From an uncultured Clostridium sp. (GTDB lineage: Bacteria > Bacillota > Clostridia > TANB77 > CAG-508), in contig CAKNNA010000015.1 in assembly GCA_930989765.1 (NCBI GenBank), positions 1 to 36,057 on the forward strand: a stretch of 36,057 nt of DNA. Reading direction: 5' to 3'. A program made the translations under genes and the position numbers. The notes under the pieces were generated by a model. That model was not told where the DNA came from. It worked only from the letters and a program-made list of their open reading frames with translations, and ran no database searches. Positions 18,035 to 26,320 of the stretch are shown here, in pieces (within the stretch, counting starts at the first letter, position 1; every line of letters starts with the position of its first letter).

Positions 18035-18877
18035 ATGAAAAAAATAAGAATAAAACACGAAAAAACATTTCTTGCTTTTCTAATAATTTTATTAATTATT
18101 TTATGCCTATGCTATGCTAACATAGCATATTCATATTATTCTAGAGAGCAGTTTTTTAAGTCATCTTTAAGAATTGCAAACCAAAATCAAAATTCTGTAT
18201 TTAGAATAAGCAAAATTTTTCTATATAGTAGTGCTAATGCAATTGATAACAGTGAAAATCAATCTTTGCAAAATTTAGATATTTGCCAGTATACAGATAT
18301 TTCAATAACAGTAGACAATACTTCATATATTCAAGACTTAACTACAACTAATACTGTACAAAAGCTTTACATTGATAATATTAATATAAAAACTAATTCT
18401 AGCTCTGGCCTTCAAAGCTTAAATTATAAGAACTTTAATAATTTTGCAACCTTTCAAGATATTTCAAATCCAACAGATGGGACAATAAATTTTAATATTA
18501 TAAATACAAATGAGCAAAATGACCAAGCAGATTATAATTTGCCTACATTTTATGCAGATTGCTCAAATCCTATCACTTTAGGATACTTAAATAAAGGAAT
18601 CGTTAAAGGCTTTTCTGTAAATAACGAGGTTAACTCTTTGGTATTTAATGGTAAATTATTACAGTCTGCAAATGTTAACTTAGATGACATTGGTTTTACC
18701 TTAACTTTTGATATTCATATTATAAATTATGATAATGATAGTTTTGTTTATCATGCAAGTGTTGATGGTAATTTAAATAATGAAAATAATGGAATTTATA
18801 ATGGTTATTTGTATCAGGGTAAGAACAATACTTCTGGTAGCGAATATGACTTTTTTAAGGAAGTTGATGCACAATAA
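18035..18877 (+). CDS. Secreted or membrane-anchored hypothetical protein
   Basis: A 280-residue protein with a basic start and a strong hydrophobic segment (AFLIILLIILCLCYANIAYS, about residues 14-33) that could be a signal peptide or an anchor. The rest is polar, rich in Asn, Ser, Thr and Asp, with beta-strand-like composition. No family is recognised. ATG follows AAAGGATTG. It sits 91 bases after the glucosaminidase gene and ends at a REP-like hairpin, so it may be cotranscribed with the wall enzyme and end there. Confidence 0.7.
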   Translation: MKKIRIKHEKTFLAFLIILLIILCLCYANIAYSYYSREQFFKSSLRIANQNQNSVFRISKIFLYSSANAIDNSENQSLQNLDICQYTDISITVDNTSYIQDLTTTNTVQKLYIDNINIKTNSSSGLQSLNYKNFNNFATFQDISNPTDGTINFNIINTNEQNDQADYNLPTFYADCSNPITLGYLNKGIVKGFSVNNEVNSLVFNGKLLQSANVNLDDIGFTLTFDIHIINYDNDSFVYHASVDGNLNNENNGIYNGYLYQGKNNTSGSEYDFFKEVDAQ

Positions 18878-18882
18878 ATATT

Positions 18883-18921
18883 TAATATGAACTTTAGGGA
18901 CATTCCTTAAAGTTCATATTA
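18883..18921. repeat. Single GGGACRTTCC REP-like palindrome
   Basis: TAATATGAACTTTAGGGACA and its near-inverted right half form one compact hairpin directly after the stop of the preceding gene, perhaps serving as terminator. It is one unit of the GAACTTTA family. Confidence 0.7.
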
Positions 18922-18966
18922 AAATATAAAGCAATAATATATAATTTATAAGAATTGGGTGTAATT

Positions 18967-19842
18967 ATGAAAAAAAAGTTTCTAAAAATAGTAATTTTAA
19001 TTATTTTAATTATTCTAATTATAAATTTTATAATTTCCAGAATAAATACTATAAATAAATTAAAAGAAAATATGACTAATACAGTTGAGAATTTGTTTGA
19101 AAGTATATCATCCTTTGATTATAATAACATAAAAAAATATTTAAAAAAACCTGATGGGTCTGATTTATCTGATCAAGAACTTCTTAACTTCTTGTATAAC
19201 ACCAATCTATATAGAGCTATGCTAGTACAAAATAATACTAAAGCTTTCAGCATTACTCCTAATATTAATTACTTCAATACTAATAATAGTACTGCAATAT
19301 TTAAGTTTAATACTATTAGTGGTCAAACAATACAAAATGAACTTAAATATGTTCATAAGGATTTAGATGAATATTTAATTGCTGACAAAATACAAGAATG
19401 TAACAAAGAAAAAGTTTCATATTCTATGTTTTTAGATTTAGCTAATGGTGATACTATTAATATCAATGGTACTAACGAAAGTGGTATAACTACATATGAA
19501 GTTCCTTTTATAAAACTTTATAAAAATGATGATAATACTGCAACATTTGAAACTTTTAAAGAAATAATAGAAGATTTAAAATTAAATGCTATAGATATTT
19601 TGTATGATACAGTAGATTCCTTAAAAAATATTAATGAAAATTATGATATTAAATGGAATGATGATTATACTGAATTTTCTTTATATTATGATTCAAATAA
19701 AAATTTTATGCCACTAAAAACTATCTTTATAGGCTCAGTTGTTTACACACAAGTATTTAATGGGGTTTCTGACTGGCACTTGAAAATTAATTATTATGAT
19801 TATGAAACTAAAGAATTACTAAGCACTGAAACAATTAGATAA
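18967..19842 (+). CDS. Membrane-anchored hypothetical protein
   Basis: A 291-residue protein with an N-terminal hydrophobic anchor (IVILIILIILIINFIIS, about residues 7-24). The outer domain is Asn, Asp and Thr rich and carries no motif I recognise; the general look is of a lipoprotein-like or NTF2-like extracellular domain, which is only an impression. ATG at 18967 is preceded by a weak GGGTG; a TTG at 18955 would add four residues. It ends just before another REP-like hairpin. Confidence 0.7.
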   Translation: MKKKFLKIVILIILIILIINFIISRINTINKLKENMTNTVENLFESISSFDYNNIKKYLKKPDGSDLSDQELLNFLYNTNLYRAMLVQNNTKAFSITPNINYFNTNNSTAIFKFNTISGQTIQNELKYVHKDLDEYLIADKIQECNKEKVSYSMFLDLANGDTININGTNESGITTYEVPFIKLYKNDDNTATFETFKEIIEDLKLNAIDILYDTVDSLKNINENYDIKWNDDYTEFSLYYDSNKNFMPLKTIFIGSVVYTQVFNGVSDWHLKINYYDYETKELLSTETIR

Positions 19843-19856
19843 ATATGTCGGACTAA

Positions 19857-19886
19857 TGAACTTTAAGGAACGTCCCTAAAGTTCAC
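19857..19886. repeat. Single GGACGTCCC REP-like palindrome, overlapping the HD remnant stop
   Basis: TGAACTTTAAGGAACGTCCC and its closing half form a full unit of the GAACTTTA family. On the minus strand its bases encode the last residues (VNFRDVP) and the stop of the HD-domain remnant. Confidence 0.75.
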
Positions 19887-20741
19887 TTTATATGGCTTAA
19901 AATCAAATTTAAAACCAATAAATTTATGAACCTTCATATTTAGAAAGTTATTAATATCATTCTTGGCAAGTGCAGAAATATCTTTTATTCTACTAACTCT
20001 ATCATTGAAACTAACTAATGGATTAATATATCTTTTTTTCCCTTTTACACTAGTACAATAAATTTCATTATTAGGTACATCACTTTTATATACAGAATCT
20101 CTTGTCGAGTTTTGAAAATTCTCAAATGCATTTCTTATATAATTATCATCACAATTTTTTATTAATTGTATTATTTTAGTTTCTGAAAATTTATATAAAT
20201 CATCAGCTGTAATGTATTTTTTTATATTCATTGATTTCATAATATCTGCAATAAATTGCATACATAATCTATCTTCGTCTTCAAACCAACGCGGCCATAA
20301 TTTTGAGATATTATGTATAAATTCTTCGCATACTTTTATATCTTTAAACGAAAGTTCTGCTATATCATCTTCATTTTTTAATATAGTCACATTATTATAA
20401 TATTTTTCAATATCTCTAATGTCAAATATCTTTACTTGATAAAGTCCTCCAGATAAAGTATATTCAAATCGATCAGCACTTAACTTTGGTGTATCATTGT
20501 CTGCAATTGGATAAATATGATAGTCCGAAACTTCTTCAATTTTTATATTATCTCTTTTTAATAAATCCATTATTTCCTTTGAGTTTCTAATTATTTGCTC
20601 TGTTCTTTCTTCTGTAGATTCTTGATGTTCTGAATCCCCATTCATGAAATCAATGCAATGTTTAAAAGCAGGAGTAGCAATGTCGTGGAATAATCCAGCT
20701 ATAGTCTGCTTAATTCTAATACTGTTTGAATGTTTACTAAA
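19863..20741 (-). pseudogene. HD-domain phosphohydrolase remnant, 5' truncated
   Basis: The frame from 20741 reads FSKHSNSIRIKQTIAGLFHD and continues into ATPAFKHCIDF, an HD metal-phosphohydrolase active site. Then come NGDSEHQESTEERTE, ADNDTPKLSADRFEYTL and a helical C-terminal part. Full-length relatives have an N-terminal segment with another metal-binding His, which is missing here: a TGA at 20742-20744 interrupts the frame and upstream sequence fits only in other frames with stops. The longest ATG start (20645) would begin inside the active site. The C-terminus is encoded by a REP-like unit. No CGG is involved, so this is ordinary decay, unlike the five CGG genes. Substrate unknown. Confidence 0.7.
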
Positions 20742-20869
20742 TCATCTGGCTTTGTTATCTTATGTCATTTATTAGCAATTGCTAAAACCTCATTTTTTTC
20801 TTTACTTAGAGTTAGTCTCTCAAACAGTATACAACCTACAAACCATATAGTTCGTAAGTTGCTATAATT

Positions 20870-20944
20870 TGGAGGCGTCGGGCGGATTCGAACCGCCGAA
20901 TACAAGTTTTGCAGACTCGGGCCTTACCACTTGGCTACAACGCC
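20870..20944 (-). tRNA. tRNA-Cys (GCA)
   Basis: Minus strand begins GGCGTTGTAGCCAAGTGGTA, has anticodon loop CTGCAAA (GCA), TPsiC arm GGTTCGAATCC and an encoded CCA at 20870-20872. The acceptor stem GGCGTTG/CGACGCC pairs. It has a one-base-shorter D loop than the copy at 23836. Confidence 0.93.
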
Positions 20945-21001
20945 GTAATAATTTAACAGTTATATTTAATTATATGTTGTAGCCCTTATTTTTATTACTC
21001 T

Positions 21002-23553
21002 TTATTTTATATTTGTACAATATTTATAAAGCATAGATGCAACTTCTGCACGCGTTGCATTTCCCTTTGGGTTTAAATATCCGGTTTGAGCCATTTATAA
21101 CATTTGAGCCTACAGCCCAATTCATTCCCCATTTTGCAAAATCTGAAATTTTATCTTTATCTTTATATTTTGAAAAATCTGCTATTACTGATTTATATTT
21201 TCCTTTATATTTGCAATATGCATTAAGCATTACAGCTAATTGCTCTCTTGTGACTTCATCATCTGGACCGGAATTTTCCATTTTCATAGCCATTTACTAT
21301 ATTATTTTCTGTAGCCCATTTTACTGCTACATAATAATATTTATTTGTATCTTGAACATCTGGATATTTACTTTTTCCTGCAACATATGGGTATCCTTCC
21401 ATTCTATGAAGAATTGTTACAATCATTGCTCTTGTTATTTTATCTTCTGCTGCAAAGGTTGTTGCATTATAGCCTAATATTATTTTATTTATTACATTAT
21501 ATTTTACTGCACTATAATGCCAGTCTGATGTTTTTACATCTTTATAAGGAATTTTATTTATTAATACTTGTATACTTGGTGTTGTTTCTTTATTTTTTGG
21601 TTTAGTAACAGTTTCTGGTGTTGCATACATAAATTCTTGTACCCAATAATATTTTCCATCATTTGCTCTATAACACCCTATTCCAATAGAATCATAGTAT
21701 GATCTTAAAATATTATCTTTGTGCTGAGTTGAATTCATCCAAGATTTCATTACATCTTCTGGTGTTTGCTGATATATTGCTATATTTTCAGCAAGTAAAT
21801 TACCTTTTTTAGTTATCGCTGTACTATAGTCATAACCATTTGGTCTTTCATGGTCGAAATATACAACTAGCTCTTCTGCTCTTTGCATAGCACTTTCTAA
21901 AAGACTTTTATCCATAGTTATTGGTTTTAGTCCTTTATTTTTTCTTTCTTCATTTACTAAGTCTAATACTTTATAAGCATAATCATATAACCTTGTTCCT
22001 TGTACATCATAATAATATGCTGCCATATAACTTCCATCTTCTTGTTTTTTTAGTTGTGTTTTGGAAATATCTAATTTTGTATTTGCCCAATATCCATTTG
22101 ATACTTTTCTGTGGTCATAGAATGCACACTCTTCTAATAATACTGTTCCAGCAGGTATTGTAACATTTTCTAAGTTCCAGCAATCCCAAAAAGCTCCAAA
22201 TTCAACTTTTTCTAAACTATCTGGCAATTTAATTTTTGTAAGATTTGTACAATAATAAAATGCTCCTTGTATAATTGTTTTAATTTTTCCATTGATTGTA
22301 ACTTCTTCTAAATTCCCACATTGTTTAAACATTAAATATGGAAGTACTTCTGCATTTGCATTTATTGTTGCCTTTTTTAAATTTGGACATTCTTCAAATA
22401 TTTGCGCTTCCATTAATGTAACAGAACTTGGAATTGTTATTTCTTCTAAGTTTTCCATATAACCAAAAGCTTCTAATTCGATAGTTGTGACAGTATTTGG
22501 GATTGTTACTTTCTTTAATCTTGATTTAAAAAATGCATCTGAACTTATATTAGTAGTTCCCCCAGGAATGGCATATACATCTCCTGTTTTTCCAGCTGGA
22601 TAATAATAAAGTGTTTTTTTGTCTTTACTAAATAGTACTCCATTTATACTTGAAAATGTTTTATTTGCACTATTTACATTTATATTTTTTAAATTAGGTG
22701 TTGTTAAGGCATATGAACTTGTACTTATTGATTTTACTGATGATGATAATGTTAGTGTTTCTAAGTAATTATTCATAATTGCCTCTGTATATATGGATTC
22801 TACCTTTTCAGGTACTGTGTATGCTTTATCTTTTTTAGCATAAGGATATAAAATCATTGTCATAGTACCTTGTGGATTATAATCATATATTACATTATCT
22901 ATAGCTGTTAAATGTACATTTTTAGCATCTATTGTTATTTTAGTTAATTTTTCACATTCAAAGAATGCTGTATTTCTAATTGCAGAAAGTGTCTCTGGAA
23001 ATTCTACAGAATTTAAGGCTGTATGTTGAAACGCATAATATGAAATATTGTCTATACCTTTTCCAAATGAAACTTCTACTAGATTTATGCAATCTGCAAA
23101 CGCTCCTTCTCCTATGTATCCCACTGTGTTATCTGGTATTATAAGTTTTTTTATTAATGTATTTTGATTAAATGCTCCTCTTTCAATTTTGTATACTCTT
23201 TTTCCTCCTAGTGTTTTTGGTATTGTTACTGTTTGCTCGTTTCCATTATATTTTGTTATAACTGCAATGTCTTCTATAGTTTCCGAAATTACTAGACCTG
23301 ATACATTTGTAGTAGTAATTCTATAGTCTTCTTGAATTTGATATTCATAGTTTCCTTCTTTATATGTTGTGGTTGCTCCTAGAGTTGTTACTAAATTATT
23401 TTGAATTTCTGATTTAAAATCATTACTTGGTATTTCTGTTTTTTCTTCTAATGATGTATCACTTTTTGAAGCTTTTGCTTGTGCAAAACTATAAAAAGAT
23501 AATGTTGTAAAAATAATAAATGTAAACATTAATACACTTTTAATTTTTTTCAT
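21002..23553 (-). CDS. BspA-type leucine-rich/CAP/SLH surface protein, read through two +1 shifts at CGG
   Basis: A secreted surface protein with a signal peptide (MKKIKSVLMFTFIIFTTLS, ending near AQAKA). Several BspA-like leucine-rich repeats (IPKTLGG, IERGAF, IPDNTVGYIGEGAF) cover about residues 100-470. A CAP/SCP domain follows (LVNEERKNKGLKPI, WMNSTQHKDNIL), then three SLH motifs that anchor proteins to the cell wall. The frame changes at CGG 21268-21270 inside the second SLH and at CGG 21081-21083 inside the third. Skipping each C gives KFGPDDEVTREQ and NPKGNATRAEVASML, both textbook SLH sequences, and an 849-residue protein. ATG at 23553 has AGAAGGGG about nine bases upstream. Without the shifts only one and a half SLH motifs remain. 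Confidence 0.85.
21081..21083 (-). other. In-frame CGG, predicted +1 shift site 2 of SLH protein
   Basis: AAC CGG ATA TTT. Omitting a C gives AAC GGA TAT TTA AAC CCA and ends at a TAA (21002-21004) after a complete SLH motif. Confidence 0.75.
21268..21270 (-). other. In-frame CGG, predicted +1 shift site 1 of SLH protein
   Basis: TTC CGG TCC AGA TGA. Omitting a C gives TTC GGT CCA GAT GAT GAA, i.e. F-G-P-D-D-E, the SLH consensus. Staying in frame meets TGA two codons later. Confidence 0.78.
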
Positions 23554-23631
23554 TTTATTCATCCCCTTCTTTTCTACTAACATATATCATTTTTTATAAA
23601 AAATCAAGTAAAAATCAAGTAAAAATTCCAC

Positions 23632-23660
23632 TTGACAACAATACATTTTTCTGCTATTAT
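23632..23660 (+). promoter_or_regulatory. Promoter of the tRNA-Gly/tRNA-Cys pair
   Basis: Perfect TTGACA at 23632-23637 and TATTAT at 23655-23660 with 17-base spacing, about 50 bases before the first tRNA. Confidence 0.75.
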
Positions 23661-23713
23661 AAATATGGTTTTTTGATGTACATTATCATTTAAATTATGT
23701 TTTATTTAAATAT

Positions 23714-23787
23714 GCAGGTATAGTTTAGTGGTAAAATAAAACCTTGCCAAGGTTTAGTTGCGGGTTCGATTCCCACTACCTGCTCCA
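23714..23787 (+). tRNA. tRNA-Gly (GCC)
   Basis: GCAGGTA/TACCTGC acceptor stem, anticodon loop TTGCCAA (GCC), TPsiC arm GGGTTCGATTCCC and encoded CCA. It reads GGC and GGU. Relevant to the CGG observations because the restored codons are all glycine, but most are GGA, which needs another tRNA. Confidence 0.94.
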
Positions 23788-23835
23788 TTTTTATTTTATA
23801 AAAACACATTAAAATTATTTGAATTCATATTATTT

Positions 23836-23910
23836 GGCGACATAGCCAAGTGGCTAAGGCACGAGTCTGCAAAACTCTGATCCCCGGTTCGAGTCCGGGT
23901 GTCGCCTCCA
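23836..23910 (+). tRNA. tRNA-Cys (GCA), second copy
   Basis: GGCGACA/TGTCGCC acceptor stem, CTGCAAA anticodon loop (GCA), CCGGTTCGAGTCCGG TPsiC arm and encoded CCA. It is cotranscribed with tRNA-Gly 48 bases upstream. Confidence 0.95.
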
Positions 23911-23975
23911 ATTTGAATAAGTTTAGACGGTTATTACTTAAATGATATAATATATCAATATAACCGAAATTACAG

Positions 23976-24010
23976 AAAATACTGTCTTTGAAAGCAGTAT
24001 TTTATTTTTA
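23976..24010 (+). terminator. Rho-independent terminator of the tRNA transcript
   Basis: AAAATACTG (23976-23984) pairs with CAGTATTTT (23995-24003), followed by TATTTTTAT. Confidence 0.7.
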
Positions 24011-24100
24011 TATTTAACACAGAATATCAGAGATTATTATAGAAAACTATAAGTATTGCAATAAAATTGCAGTACTTTTTAGTAGTATGAGGGAAAAATT

Positions 24101-24706
24101 ATGGAAGAAAAATACAATACTTTAGAATATTATAACAAAAACGCAAAGATATATTGTGCGCAAACATTAGAAGGAAATATGCAAGAGAATTATGATAAAT
24201 TTTTACAGCATTTACCTTCTAATGCACATATTTTAGATTTTGGATGCGGTTCAGGAAGAGATAGTAAATATTTTATAGAAAAGGGATATAAAGTTAAATC
24301 AATAGATGGTTCAATAGAAATGTGTAAGTTAGCTAGCAAATATATCAATCAAGAAGTAATATGTATAAATTTTGAAGAATTGAAAGATATAAATACATAT
24401 GATGGTATTTGGGCATGTTCTTCAATATTGCATGTTGAAAAAGAAAATTTGTCTGGTATTCTTATTAAAATGATAAATGCTTTAAAAGTTAATGGAATAA
24501 TTTATACTTCTTTTAAAATAGGAAAAGGCTTTGAAATAAAAGAAGGAAAATATTATAACTATCTAACAAAAAACGAGATGATACAAATATTAAGAAATCT
24601 AAATATAAATGTTAAACTTATTGATTATTTTGAAACGCTGCCAGGTACAAAGAGAATAGCTAAAAATACAATTTGGGGTAATTTTATTATAAAAAAGTTT
24701 AAATAA
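24101..24706 (+). CDS. Class I SAM-dependent methyltransferase
   Basis: A 201-residue Rossmann-fold methyltransferase. Motif I is ILDFGCGSGRDS near residues 44-55, followed by the acidic SIDGS at the second strand, NFEEL (motif II region) and a WACSSILHVEKENL segment. The layout resembles small TehB/UbiE-like enzymes, but no substrate can be assigned. ATG follows GAGGG. The gene ends a few bases before the promoter of the type I antitoxin RNA. No motif suggests a link with the toxin locus. Confidence 0.87.
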   Translation: MEEKYNTLEYYNKNAKIYCAQTLEGNMQENYDKFLQHLPSNAHILDFGCGSGRDSKYFIEKGYKVKSIDGSIEMCKLASKYINQEVICINFEELKDINTYDGIWACSSILHVEKENLSGILIKMINALKVNGIIYTSFKIGKGFEIKEGKYYNYLTKNEMIQILRNLNINVKLIDYFETLPGTKRIAKNTIWGNFIIKKFK

Positions 24707-24718
24707 AATAAATACCAT

Positions 24719-24747
24719 TTGACAAAATAGAAAAATGAATGTATAAT
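24719..24747 (+). promoter_or_regulatory. Promoter of the antitoxin RNA
   Basis: TTGACA at 24719-24724 and TATAAT at 24742-24747 with exactly 17 bases between, i.e. a perfect sigma-A consensus, as expected for an abundant antitoxin RNA. Confidence 0.75.
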
Positions 24748-24753
24748 AATAAT

Positions 24754-24842
24754 AGAAAATGAGAGCCACAGAAATGTGTGCTACCATATAAATTATATGA
24801 TAAAACACCACAAAGCTTGGCAGAGCAAATGTGGTGCTTTTA
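24754..24842 (+). ncRNA. Putative type I antitoxin RNA (Fst RNA II-like)
   Basis: A transcript of about 90 bases from the consensus promoter to the shared terminator. Its 5' end (AGAAAATGAGA, then GTGCTACCA) resembles the 5' end of the opposite toxin mRNA (AGAAAATGAGA, then GTGCTACCA). Its CTACCATAT at 24781-24789 is exactly complementary to ATATGGTAG at the toxin start codon. In pAD1 par, RNA II similarly blocks the Fst start through short repeats and shares a terminator with the toxin mRNA. The boundaries are predicted. Confidence 0.65.
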
Positions 24843-24843
24843 T
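24806..24843. terminator. Bidirectional terminator shared by toxin mRNA and antitoxin RNA
   Basis: CACCACA (24806-24812) pairs with TGTGGTG (24830-24836). T-rich stretches follow on both strands (CTTTTATT on plus, TTTTATC on minus). Confidence 0.75.
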
Positions 24844-24956
24844 TATTTGCTCAAAATTACTACTATTGCAATAATCAAGGCAAATGCTATAATAGTCATT
24901 CCTACGAAACCGTAGAAAAGTAAGTATATTATCATTAACATAGCTTGTTCTACCAT
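24843..24956 (-). CDS. Small hydrophobic toxin, type I (Fst/TxpA-like)
   Basis: A 37-residue peptide beginning MVEQAMLMIIYLLFYGFVG, with a single membrane helix over most of its length and a short polar tail ending SK. The start codon has a strong site (GGAGGTGG) a few bases upstream. Fst/Ldr/TxpA-type toxins insert in the membrane when unblocked. A consensus-like promoter at 25043-25071, a leader of about 80 bases, a convergent antitoxin RNA and a shared terminator complete the arrangement. A longer overlapping frame on the same strand (24793-25044) has no family features. Assignment rests on size, hydrophobicity and locus architecture. Confidence 0.72.
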   Translation of the reverse strand: MVEQAMLMIIYLLFYGFVGMTIIAFALIIAIVVILSK

Positions 24957-25042
24957 ATAGCACCACCTCCATTCTCACAGCTAGAACTGTGTATGTAAAG
25001 TGGTAGCACCCACACTGCTTATTCTCATTTTCTATGGTTACC

Positions 25043-25071
25043 AATATACTACATTTTTATATAAAAAACAA
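25043..25071 (-). promoter_or_regulatory. Putative promoter of the toxin mRNA
   Basis: On the minus strand TTGTTT (25071-25066) and TATATT (25048-25043) are spaced by 17 bases. The resulting mRNA would start near 25036 with a leader of about 80 bases. Confidence 0.55.
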
Positions 25072-25233
25072 GCGAACATAGTAAAAATTTACAATTAATT
25101 TATAGTATAAATAAAATATACATTATGTGGTTGCAGTAAAATTGCAATAAATTTAAACTATACAAATCTGAAACTATGTGAAAATAGAGGTTTTTAGGCT
25201 GGTTCTTTTCTGGCCAACGCCTCCAAAAAAGGT

Positions 25234-25266
25234 TTGCATTTATTAAATTTTAAATAATAAATGCAA
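25234..25266 (-). terminator. Hairpin terminator after the Spo0A-like gene
   Basis: A perfect 12-base-pair stem (TTGCATTTATTA/TAATAAATGCAA, nine-base loop). On the minus strand it is followed by AACCTTTTTT, suiting termination of the leftward regulator gene. Between 25072 and 25233 a second weaker GC-containing stem (around 25196-25223) is seen; nothing else is recognised. Confidence 0.6.
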
Positions 25267-25323
25267 GCCATATATTTTTGTTTTTTATTATAGTACGGCA
25301 TTTACAAGTATAAATAATATACA

Positions 25324-26061
25324 TTATTCTTTATAATAATCTCCCATCTTATTTAAAATAGTATTAATAACCTCTTTAACCGTAGGTTGTGCAGAGCAAG
25401 CATAATTAAAATATTCCATTAGTGTTTCCTCTTTACAATCTAAAACCATAGATCTTGTCGCTTGAAGCACATCACATTTTATAGTATTTGGAGACCTATT
25501 ATGTCTTTTGGCAATTATTGGATACAAATCTCTGTTGAAATTTTCATATCCGTTTTCTGGATGTGAATAAATTTCATAAATCATTTCTGCAATAAATTTT
25601 GTTCCATTATACGCAAAATTGTAATTAAGTTTATCAAGCTCATATTTAATTCTATTTTCTACCTTTGTTTCGTCATATTTAGTAAGCATATGTACACTAA
25701 GTAACTCCAGTTTTTTTACAACTTCATTTAATAAAACTGGTTTTTTAAATATAGCACTAATATAAGGATTATTCTCAATATATGTAGTAGTTTTAGTATT
25801 ACTACACATAGCTATTATAGAATTTTCATATTTTTTAATTTCATTCCTTGTAAGATATTTAATAAAACTAAAACCTGAAAGTAGTGGTAAATCTAAATCT
25901 AATAAAATTAAATCTACCTTTTGTTCATTAATTACTTCAATTGCCTCCTTTTCTGTAAATGCAATACTATACACTCTAATATCATAAGTATTTTGTGAAA
26001 TATAATTCACTATTCTTTTGCATTTTTCTGGATCGTTTTCTACTACTAATAAATTTATCAT
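25324..26061 (-). CDS. Spo0A-like response regulator
   Basis: A 245-residue two-domain regulator. The receiver domain (1 to about 120) has acidic residues in VVENDPEK, the phospho-acceptor Asp in LILLDLDLP (about residue 57), and the conserved Lys in FKKPV. The C-terminal part (about 135-240) resembles the Spo0A DNA-binding domain: a long helical region, then RDLYPIIAKRHNRSPNTIKCD and QATRSMV. Spo0A is the master regulator of sporulation. Conservation here is loose, so this may be a paralogue rather than Spo0A itself. ATG follows a GGGGGG site. No kinase is nearby. Confidence 0.78.
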   Translation of the reverse strand: MINLLVVENDPEKCKRIVNYISQNTYDIRVYSIAFTEKEAIEVINEQKVDLILLDLDLPLLSGFSFIKYLTRNEIKKYENSIIAMCSNTKTTTYIENNPYISAIFKKPVLLNEVVKKLELLSVHMLTKYDETKVENRIKYELDKLNYNFAYNGTKFIAEMIYEIYSHPENGYENFNRDLYPIIAKRHNRSPNTIKCDVLQATRSMVLDCKEETLMEYFNYACSAQPTVKEVINTILNKMGDYYKE

Positions 26062-26279
26062 ATTTTTCCCCCCTACTATATAGACGGTTTGAAATGCAAA
26101 AAAAGTTTCAAATTTTTAAAAAAATTTTAAAAAATTTTATTTTTTTTTACTTTTAATATTATTTTTTATAAAATATGCTACAATTTTTTAGATCGAATAT
26201 GATATTATGCGTGTTTATGTATTTTTTTCAAATAATATAGAAATATATTATTTTTCTAAAGAAAATCCTTAATGTTATT

Positions 26280-26313
26280 AGAAAAAAGGATACTTTGCTT
26301 GTATCCTTTTTTC
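26280..26313 (-). terminator. topA terminator
   Basis: AGAAAAAAGGATAC pairs with GTATCCTTTTTTCT around a short loop, a strong rho-independent terminator directly after the topA stop on the minus strand. Confidence 0.8.
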
Positions 26314-26320
26314 TATTTTT

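Noticed and set aside
19863..20870. HD-domain gene as a further CGG shift case
   Set aside because: No CGG lies near its break; the N-terminal part is missing and several frames have stops, so it is ordinary decay.
24793..25044. 83-residue minus-strand reading frame over the toxin locus
   Set aside because: It overlaps the toxin in another frame, runs through the promoter, leader and terminator, and has no protein-like features.
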